Made by a program: the position numbers and the translations under genes. Shown here piece by piece: positions 1 through 5,086 of a stretch of DNA of 5,086 nt. The notes beneath the pieces were generated by a model that saw only the letters and a list, made by a program, of their open reading frames with translations, did not search any database and was not told where the DNA came from. This DNA is from JBEGQX01 sp041180805 (GTDB taxonomy: Bacteria; Planctomycetota; Planctomycetia; Gemmatales; Gemmataceae). Where the stretch lies: the NCBI GenBank assembly GCA_041180805.1, contig JBEGQX010000104.1:1-5086 (forward strand), written 5' to 3'. Each line of letters opens with the position of its first letter. Position 1 is the stretch's first letter.

Positions 1-726
1 GCGTTAAGCGAAGACCAAAAGAAAATCGCTAACGAGGCATTAGAATCCAATCTTACCAGATACTACGAATGGTTTAAAAACGGCAAGAAAGACATAGAGA
101 TTCCATCGCCTGACGGCAAACCTGGCGGAACGTTTAAAACCACTTTTAGTACCCCGCAACTGATCTCGTATTATCAGGACAAAATTAAGTCTCTTGAAAA
201 AGCTAAAGTGGAAGACAAAAGCTGGTACATGGGAAAAGATGTTGATAAAGCCAGAATAACCAGCCTGAAATCAGATGTGACAAAATACCGTAAAGAAATT
301 CAGGATGAAATTGATTCTTTCAACAAAGGTTTTTTAGGTGATCTTCAGAAAACCCTTAAACCAGAGCAAAAATCAAAGGCAGAATGGACACCATTAAAAA
401 CACCGGGAAAAATTCAACTCATTAACCTTGCGACCATTTTTGGAATAACTGCAATTGGTGCCGGGTTATTTCTTGGATGTTTCACTCGCCTTGCCTGCCT
501 AGGTGGAATAGTTTTCTTGGCTATGACATACCTTACCGTCCCTCCATTTCCATGGCTTCCAGTGCCGCCGCTCAACGAAGGAAACTATGTTTTTATTAAC
601 AAAAATATTGTTGAAATGTTTGGAATGATAGTCCTTATGACAACAAACTCAGGAAAATGGTTTGGGTTGGATGGTTTTCTGGCCTCTCTTCTTCCTGGAA
701 TTTTTGGGAACAAGGAATCTGCTTAA
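1..726 (+). CDS. DoxX-family membrane protein with hydrophilic helical insert (5'-truncated)
   Basis: The reading frame is open from the first base and ends at TAA 724-726, so 241 residues of the C-terminal part are visible and the start lies left of the window. A GTG at 208 is in frame, but it sits inside continuous protein-like sequence and is not taken as the start. Residues 1-135 are charged and Lys/Glu-rich with helix-like heptads, mainly 53-125, and carry no membrane segment. Hydrophobic segments follow at about 140-159, 163-180 and 203-214. The tail has DoxX-like marks: 'FTRLACLGG' (161-169), 'NEGNYVFINKNIVE' (192-205) and 'GKWFGLDGFL' (218-227), matching the family's small Arg-containing turn, Asn-Lys-Asn-x-x-Glu segment and final Gly-x-x-x-Gly-Leu-Asp. 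DoxX/DoxD proteins are four-helix membrane proteins linked to quinone or thiol redox in some organisms; the role here is unknown. TM1 would lie beyond the edge. It precedes the oxidoreductase by 35 bases, probably in one transcript. Confidence 0.8.
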   Translation, partial: ALSEDQKKIANEALESNLTRYYEWFKNGKKDIEIPSPDGKPGGTFKTTFSTPQLISYYQDKIKSLEKAKVEDKSWYMGKDVDKARITSLKSDVTKYRKEIQDEIDSFNKGFLGDLQKTLKPEQKSKAEWTPLKTPGKIQLINLATIFGITAIGAGLFLGCFTRLACLGGIVFLAMTYLTVPPFPWLPVPPLNEGNYVFINKNIVEMFGMIVLMTTNSGKWFGLDGFLASLLPGIFGNKESA

Positions 727-747
727 AATCAACTGATTTGCATTTTT

Positions 748-754
748 GAAAGGG
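748..754 (+). promoter_or_regulatory. Ribosome binding site for the oxidoreductase gene
   Basis: GAAAGGG lies 7 bases before the ATG at 762, inside the 35-base gap after the DoxX-like gene. It supports 762 as the start. No promoter-like element is evident in so short a gap, so transcription probably comes from upstream of the DoxX-like gene. Confidence 0.6.
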
Positions 755-761
755 CAATCCA

Positions 762-911
762 ATGGCAATAGAACTTACCCCCGAACAAAGGGAACAGGGT
801 AAAAGCAATTTTCAGAACGTATCACAAGACCTTTCCAGAAGGGGCTTCTTAAAAGGCCTAAGCGCTGGGGCTGGTGCTGCGGCTATTTCACCCGCCGTTT
901 ATTTTGGTTAC
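762..911 (+). other. Twin-arginine (Tat) signal region of the oxidoreductase
   Basis: This covers residues 1-50 of the oxidoreductase. The consensus S-R-R-x-F-L-K is met exactly at 25-31, followed by a weakly hydrophobic Gly/Ala stretch (32-49) typical of Tat rather than Sec signals. The N-region is long and polar. The c-region has aromatic residues (VYFGY, 46-50) and no obvious signal peptidase I site, so processing is uncertain. Confidence 0.85.
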
Positions 912-2390
912 AAGGCCATGGAAGGCAACCCTGTTAGGGCAGCTTTGATCGGCTGCGGTGACGAGGGTGGAATTTTAGTTGGGGCGCACAACCCGGAATA
1001 CATCAAGTTTGTGGCTATATGCGATATCAGACCATATAACCGGGACAGAATTATGGAGGGCGATCCAAAAGTACCTCTTAGGCCTGGTTTCAAGAAACTT
1101 TATGGAGCAGAGTCCAAGGATATTAAGATCTATTCGGATTACAAAAAAGTCCTTGAAGACAAAAACGTTGAAGCAGTGGTAATTGCCACCCCACTTAGCA
1201 CGCACGCCAAAATTGCAATTGATGCCATGAAGGCTGGCAAACATGTTCTTTGCGAAAAGCTTATGGCCTGGAATATTTCCCAATGCAAGGAAATGATCAA
1301 AGTCGCCAAAGACACTCAAAAAATTCTTTCGATTGGCCACCAAAGACATTACAGCATGCTTTACGCCCATGCTTCGGAAGTTCTAAAGGCCGGGGTTTTA
1401 GGCGATGTCAAGCATATCCGCGCCCTGTGGCATCGCAATAATTCCTGGCCGTTTATTCCTGACGCTGCACCCAAATTTCCTCTCGCTAAAGACTATCCAC
1501 CACCCAAATATAGGGATGGATGGTATCCTCCCATTTACCAGATTGACCACGATGAATTGAAGGATTCTGTTCAGGCTCACGGATTTAAAAGCGTGGAGGA
1601 ACTTGTCCGCTGGAGGCTTTACAACGAAACCGGTGGCGGCTTGATGGCAGAACTTGGAAGTCATCAGCTTGATGCATGCAGCATATTCCTGGGTAAAGTT
1701 CATCCGCTTTCAGTAAGTGGTGTCGGTGGTAAATTCTTTTACGGACCCGGCAGAAACGACCGCGATTCAGATGACAGCGTATTTGTAACTTTTGAATTCC
1801 CCGGGGCAAATCACCCTCTTGGGACAAACAAAGGTTCCGACAAGAACGATGTGGTTGTTGTGACCTATTCCTCCATGAACACCAACGGCTTTGAGCAATA
1901 CGGGGAATGTGTGATGGGTTCACGCGGAACCATGATTGTGGAAGCTGAACAATCGGTGATGCTCTACAACGAAAAAGATCCAACGAAGAAAAGTGGAGAC
2001 CCCAAATCCACCAGTGTGGGAGTTGCCACAACTGCTGGCAACAAACCCGTATTGGAAGCAAGTTCCACTTGGGGCCCGGGAGGCGGGCCAACTGCATCCG
2101 CTGCAGGAGCGGCTGTTCCTGGAGCAGGCGGTGTCGCGGTAAGTCGTGGTTATAAGGAAGAAATGGAAGACTTTGCCTATAAGATCAGAGTTTGGGATAA
2201 AAGTTCCAAATCCGAGGCTGACATGCCCCGCTGCCATGGTAGAGTCGCTATGGCTGATGCAATCATTGCGCTAACCGCCAATATAGCCATGAAAAAGAAG
2301 GAACGAATTGAGTTCAAGGAAAGTTGGTTTGACCCTTCCACCCCGGAAGTCCCTGATGGGGATACAAAACCAAGGATTCCAGTTGTTTGA
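762..2390 (+). CDS. Tat-exported Gfo/Idh/MocA family oxidoreductase
   Basis: This is a complete 542-residue protein. After a 24-residue N-region comes a full twin-arginine motif, SRRGFLK (25-31), and a Gly/Ala-rich hydrophobic stretch to about residue 50, so export by the Tat pathway in folded form is expected. No clear AxA cleavage site is visible, so it may stay anchored. The Rossmann domain starts at 'RAALIGCGDEGG' (59-70) with the GxGxxG-type loop G64-G66-G69 and an acidic D88 ending the second strand ('AICDI'), which would bind the nucleotide ribose. 'ATPLSTHA' (142-149) and 'CEKLMAWN' (164-171) follow; K166 is the expected catalytic lysine, but the usual EKP proline is Leu. 'GHQRHYS' (192-198) and 'GGLMAELGSHQLD' (292-304), with H301 and D304, match the C-terminal domain. 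A Gly/Ala/Pro-rich loop lies at 438-460. Family members oxidise, reduce or epimerise sugars and cyclitols; the substrate is not deducible. Usual members are 330-450 residues. Confidence 0.93.
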   Translation: MAIELTPEQREQGKSNFQNVSQDLSRRGFLKGLSAGAGAAAISPAVYFGYKAMEGNPVRAALIGCGDEGGILVGAHNPEYIKFVAICDIRPYNRDRIMEGDPKVPLRPGFKKLYGAESKDIKIYSDYKKVLEDKNVEAVVIATPLSTHAKIAIDAMKAGKHVLCEKLMAWNISQCKEMIKVAKDTQKILSIGHQRHYSMLYAHASEVLKAGVLGDVKHIRALWHRNNSWPFIPDAAPKFPLAKDYPPPKYRDGWYPPIYQIDHDELKDSVQAHGFKSVEELVRWRLYNETGGGLMAELGSHQLDACSIFLGKVHPLSVSGVGGKFFYGPGRNDRDSDDSVFVTFEFPGANHPLGTNKGSDKNDVVVVTYSSMNTNGFEQYGECVMGSRGTMIVEAEQSVMLYNEKDPTKKSGDPKSTSVGVATTAGNKPVLEASSTWGPGGGPTASAAGAAVPGAGGVAVSRGYKEEMEDFAYKIRVWDKSSKSEADMPRCHGRVAMADAIIALTANIAMKKKERIEFKESWFDPSTPEVPDGDTKPRIPVV

Positions 2391-2438
2391 AAATGGGCAA
2401 AACTTTAAGGCCACCCAAGCGGGTGGCCTTTTTTATTA
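2391..2438. other. Convergent intergenic gap
   Basis: These 48 bases separate the two stop codons of the converging gene pairs. Apart from the terminator hairpin and its T-run, nothing else is recognisable in them. Confidence 0.8.
2407..2434 (+). terminator. Rho-independent terminator between the convergent genes
   Basis: AAGGCCACCC (2407-2416) pairs perfectly with GGGTGGCCTT (2421-2430) around the 4-base loop AAGC, and T-run 2429-2434 follows. It begins 17 bases after the oxidoreductase stop and ends 5 bases before the stop codon of the opposing DUF4432 gene. Read on the other strand the same stem is followed by TTAAAGTTTT, a poorer tract, so it probably acts mainly on the + strand and perhaps weakly on the - strand. 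Confidence 0.9.
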
Positions 2439-3584
2439 TCAGGCATTTGGAGAATAAAGCCTGACTGGTTTTTTATGCACAACGCAGGTGCCAGTTTCAA
2501 TTTCTGCCACTCTGTTTTCCAAATCTTTGATGGCTTTCTTGCCTTCTTTCATTTCAAGCTTTAGATCCCCGTTCCATATTTGGCCTGGTTCAAGATATTT
2601 ACCGCGACCTTGGGCTTTTTCAAAATCAATAAAGTTTGGATAGTTAATCGCTGGTTCCAAACCTGTGACGTAACCTTCCTCAACTCCGCCAAGGTTTTTC
2701 CAAACGGTGAAGCAAGGCAACTGTGTTGGCTTATAACTGATAGAAAATGCCTTTTCAGTTTCAGGATTGGCAATAAAGGCAAGGGCGGTTCCCTGGCTAT
2801 CGCATGCCGGCCTGCATAGAAACACCTGCTCCTTGTAACCCGGCTGAGAGGAGCCATATTCCTGAAACGCATCGATCCCTTTTGCTGCTTCCAAAGTCTG
2901 GGGACTTACCTCAGAAGAAGAAGCTTTCCAGAAAGAATTTTTCCCCAGCAAAGGAACACCCACATTGCAATGGTAAAGCAGTTCAAAAAAAGCCTTGGAA
3001 GTTCCCCTGTTTGTGACCGTGTCTTCTATGAAAAAATGATCTTTACCAACGGGCAACCTGTAAATGGATTGCAACTCAAGCAATGGGGAAAAAAGCGAAG
3101 ACTCCTCAATCGTGGCCTTAACAACTATCTCTCCAGCCTCGCTATCAGGAAACTGAACTTCAATTTTGTGGGCAGGTAAGTTGGCGATTCTACCATGCAA
3201 AGTAATTCTGGCCCCATCTGAAGTCACTCCAGGTGGACCGTTAAATGACAAGCCACACCTGCAAAACCATTCATCAAAGCCATCTAACCAGCCAAGCCCG
3301 CCTCTTCGTTCATTTTCAACCAAAGCTGGATGAACCGGCCCCCGAACAGGAGATTTCCAACCCAGAAAAGTTCCTTTCCAACCAGCATTCCAAATGCTCA
3401 TTCCCTTGGATGGGAGAAGCCTGATAATCCATGGCCCATTCGAAACCTCAACAATAGGCATCCCGTTAGAGAGCCCGCCATGGACATGAAAAATTCGGAT
3501 ATAACACTTGTGCCCTGAAATTTCCTCAGATAAATCCAAATCTTTCAACCAATCCAAACCCTGTTGAAAAACCAATGTTTTCAT
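2439..3584 (-). CDS. DUF4432 family protein (aldose 1-epimerase-like)
   Basis: This is a complete 381-residue protein starting at ATG 3584-3582, with GGAGA at 3593-3589 five to six bases upstream. It resembles the DUF4432 group of the galactose-mutarotase superfamily, beta-sandwich proteins that bind carbohydrate. Visible landmarks are PSKGMSIW (58-65), GWKSPVRGPVHPALV (75-89), GWLDGFDEWFCRCGL (98-112), LHGRIANLPAH (129-139), DTVTNRG (188-194), YHCNVGVPLLG (204-214), LPCFTVWKNLGG (289-300) and GYVTGLEPAINYPN (304-317). By analogy with mutarotases, H130 or H205 may be the catalytic acid and E310 the base; this assignment is inference. No signal peptide or membrane segment is seen, so it is probably cytoplasmic. 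The last 35 residues form a charged, helix-like tail. It lies 12 bases after the POT transporter gene and is almost certainly co-transcribed with it, suggesting it handles the anomeric form of an imported sugar. The exact substrate is unknown. Confidence 0.88.
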   Translation of the reverse strand: MKTLVFQQGLDWLKDLDLSEEISGHKCYIRIFHVHGGLSNGMPIVEVSNGPWIIRLLPSKGMSIWNAGWKGTFLGWKSPVRGPVHPALVENERRGGLGWLDGFDEWFCRCGLSFNGPPGVTSDGARITLHGRIANLPAHKIEVQFPDSEAGEIVVKATIEESSLFSPLLELQSIYRLPVGKDHFFIEDTVTNRGTSKAFFELLYHCNVGVPLLGKNSFWKASSSEVSPQTLEAAKGIDAFQEYGSSQPGYKEQVFLCRPACDSQGTALAFIANPETEKAFSISYKPTQLPCFTVWKNLGGVEEGYVTGLEPAINYPNFIDFEKAQGRGKYLEPGQIWNGDLKLEMKEGKKAIKDLENRVAEIETGTCVVHKKPVRLYSPNA

Positions 3585-3588
3585 CAGA

Positions 3589-3593
3589 TCTCC
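3589..3593 (-). promoter_or_regulatory. Ribosome binding site for the DUF4432 gene
   Basis: GGAGA on the - strand lies between the transporter stop (TAA, 3599-3597) and the ATG at 3584, with GGAG five bases from the start codon. The 12-base gap is filled almost entirely by this site, so translation of the two genes is probably coupled. Confidence 0.7.
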
Positions 3594-3596
3594 AGA

Positions 3597-5086
3597 TTAT
3601 TTAACACCATGCATCATGGAAGTAAGCTTTTTGCTTCCCACAAAAAGAACCATTGCGGCAACCACAAGGACTAATGTTGTGTAAGCAAAGTAAGCTTGAG
3701 GAGTAATCGTCCCATACACCTCTCCCAATGCGCCAGCGGCAAAATTGCCAAACGCACTTACCAGAAGCCAAAGACCCATGAGCATGGTGGAATATTTCGC
3801 AGGGGCAAGCTTATTTGCCATCGAAAGTCCTACCGGTGAAAGGCATAATTCGCCGATGGTTGCCAAAATATAACTCACCACAAGCCACATGGGGCTTACC
3901 TTAAAAAACGCTGACTGTACATATAGTTGATCCATGGAATCCCTGAAATCAGGGTCAGCGGCACAAAGTTGCAACGCTTTCATATCCTTTTCCGCCAGCA
4001 CTTTTTTCAGGGTAAGAGTCCCCTTGGTGGAATCATAAGCAACCATTGATGTTGGCAATCCGGAATATTTAAAGTCAAATCCTTGAACCGTTGCTGGAAT
4101 CTTGAATTCCACAGAGGTTCCATCTGAAGCGGAATTTGCAAGCTTCTTAATTTCCTTATTGGAGGAATCAAGTAACTCCTGAAATTCTTTCGGTGCCGAC
4201 TCCCTGGCAACCAAATCCCTTTCATTATCCGCAAACACACCCCTCATTTTAAATACCTTGGCGTTCGCATCATAAACAAGTCTTCCAGCTTGAATGGGGT
4301 GACGCATATTCTTGCCAACAAGATAACAATTACCCGCCGGCGCAACTTCGATGCAATCCGGCAATTTGTTACCTTTGAACACCACCTCCAAAGGCCTGTT
4401 TTCCTGAAATGCCCCGCCAAGCATCACCAAAACGGAAAGACCCATGGCAAAAATTCCCAGGCTCATTTTCATGGGCACAGAAATGTCCCACCGAAACCAA
4501 AGCCATGCAAACAATGGTGCAAGAAGAAAAATTCCCAAGGCATTTATGGATTGAAACCATTCTGTTGGCACAGGATCAAAACCCAGGGCACCACCTTCAC
4601 GATCTTTTTTCAGGGCAAACATGTTCCAAAAACCGCCCTCAAACTTCTGATCGTTATTTTTCACAATCGGGTCAATTTCCGCGGCAGCTTCGGGATATTT
4701 ATTTTCCGGTGGCATGGGCTTCATTATCCAGCGGTTAGTGGTTTTATCCGCCCAAAGGTTTAAGGCATTACCAGCCTGTTCGAATGCGGCCCAAAAGAAG
4801 ATGACAAAAAAACCAAGCACTATAATTGTTAAAACCCTGTCACGGGTCGCATTTCGAACCTGTTTGGAAATCCAATACACAATTAAAAGGGATAATCCAC
4901 TAATCAGGGGCGGGGCTGCCGCCAAAGGCTTTTGAATGCCAAGCCAAATAGCGGTGCCCATTAAGAACAAAGCACCAGCGAGGAGGAGATTTACCAAAAA
5001 GTCCGAAATTCCACCAAGAACCGAAGGTTTTATATCCGCTTCCTGCTCACTAATAGGCTTTTCCGCATCTTGTTTTGATCCTTCAT
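3597..5086 (-). CDS. POT/PTR2 family (peptide-type, proton-coupled) MFS transporter, 5'-truncated
   Basis: The frame is open to the right edge (first full codon 5084-5082), giving 495 C-terminal residues; the start and first six helices lie outside. A TTG at 4997 is internal, since it falls in the middle of a hydrophobic helix. Visible residues 30-50 and 55-72 look like the two extra helices (HA, HB) that bacterial POTs carry between their halves. TM7 holds FFWAAFEQAGNALNLWAD (96-113), a strong family mark. TM8 is about 177-197 (WFQSINALGIFLLAPLFAWL), TM9 203-223, TM10 397-420 with GELCLSPVGLS (411-421), TM11 431-453 and TM12 464-483. E412 corresponds to the conserved TM10 glutamate that contacts the peptide amino end in characterised POTs. 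Two hydrophilic inserts, about 114-172 and 224-395, enlarge the outward loops. Known members import di- and tripeptides with protons across the inner membrane; substrate here is unproven. It sits directly upstream of the DUF4432 gene. Confidence 0.9.
   Translation of the reverse strand, partial: EGSKQDAEKPISEQEADIKPSVLGGISDFLVNLLLAGALFLMGTAIWLGIQKPLAAAPPLISGLSLLIVYWISKQVRNATRDRVLTIIVLGFFVIFFWAAFEQAGNALNLWADKTTNRWIMKPMPPENKYPEAAAEIDPIVKNNDQKFEGGFWNMFALKKDREGGALGFDPVPTEWFQSINALGIFLLAPLFAWLWFRWDISVPMKMSLGIFAMGLSVLVMLGGAFQENRPLEVVFKGNKLPDCIEVAPAGNCYLVGKNMRHPIQAGRLVYDANAKVFKMRGVFADNERDLVARESAPKEFQELLDSSNKEIKKLANSASDGTSVEFKIPATVQGFDFKYSGLPTSMVAYDSTKGTLTLKKVLAEKDMKALQLCAADPDFRDSMDQLYVQSAFFKVSPMWLVVSYILATIGELCLSPVGLSMANKLAPAKYSTMLMGLWLLVSAFGNFAAGALGEVYGTITPQAYFAYTTLVLVVAAMVLFVGSKKLTSMMHGVK
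3900..4415 (-). other. Large extracytoplasmic insert between TM9 and TM10 of the POT transporter
   Basis: This covers visible residues 224-395, about 170 residues with no hydrophobic helix, where bacterial POTs normally have a short loop. It contains a first part with two cysteines ten residues apart in position (C244, C253), strand-like patches, a Lys/Glu-rich helix-like part (296-317), a second strand-rich part (323-362) and a third cysteine at 374. By standard POT topology this loop faces outward. I do not recognise a named domain in it. Confidence 0.75.

Noticed and set aside
208..726. A shorter DoxX-like gene starting at GTG 208
   Set aside because: The frame stays open to the left edge with the same Lys/Glu-rich character on both sides of 208, and no good ribosome binding site precedes it.
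2073..2089. Perfect 6-bp GC hairpin (GGCCCG / CGGGCC, 5-base loop) inside the oxidoreductase gene
   Set aside because: It falls in Gly-Pro codons that naturally create such inverted repeats, lacks a T-run, and the gene reads on intact.
1585..2097. 170-codon open frame opposite the oxidoreductase
   Set aside because: It is a shadow of the strongly supported + strand gene; its translation is Arg/Ser/Cys/His-rich with no recognisable domain.
4290..4763. 157-codon open frame opposite the transporter
   Set aside because: It overlaps conserved TM7-TM9 coding on the - strand, and the translation is His/Lys/Phe-rich with no family features.
3597..4997. A transporter gene starting at TTG 4997
   Set aside because: The codon lies inside a hydrophobic helix and the frame continues through 29 more plausible residues to the window edge.
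5030..5086. An ATG exactly at the right edge on the - strand (5086-5084) as the transporter start
   Set aside because: It is out of frame with the transporter and meets a stop after 18 codons.

Overview
The window looks like a chromosomal piece of a planctomycete (Planctomycetota; the Gemmata-like side is a guess). The evidence is the combination of a Tat-exported Gfo/Idh/MocA oxidoreductase of the 'CEKLMAWN' type, a DoxX-family membrane protein with a large hydrophilic insert, a DUF4432 aldose-epimerase-like protein and a POT/PTR2 transporter with unusually large loops. Base composition is moderate to AT-leaning by eye. This is recognition from memory of families, not a database result.

Layout: four genes in two converging pairs, with no non-coding stretch over 50 bases. 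On the + strand, a 5'-truncated DoxX-like gene (1-726, entering from the left edge) is followed after 35 bases by a complete 542-residue Tat-signal oxidoreductase (762-2390). On the - strand, a 5'-truncated POT transporter (entering from the right edge and ending at 3597) is followed after 12 bases by a complete 381-residue DUF4432 protein (3584-2439). The two pairs meet tail to tail over a 48-base gap that holds a strong 10-bp hairpin with a T-run, oriented to terminate the + strand pair.

Functionally, the left pair joins an exported NAD(P)-type dehydrogenase fold with a small integral-membrane protein. The right pair joins a proton-coupled (peptide-type) importer with a sugar-mutarotase-fold enzyme. 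This fits an extracytoplasmic sugar or amino-sugar uptake and conversion theme, but substrates cannot be read from the sequence. The most unusual structural points are the roughly 170-residue insert between the last-but-three and last-but-two membrane helices (TM9-TM10) of the transporter, the same place where animal PepT1/PepT2 carry their extracellular domain, and the long helical insert of the DoxX protein. I see no RNA gene, mobile element, CRISPR array or clearly new multi-gene system.
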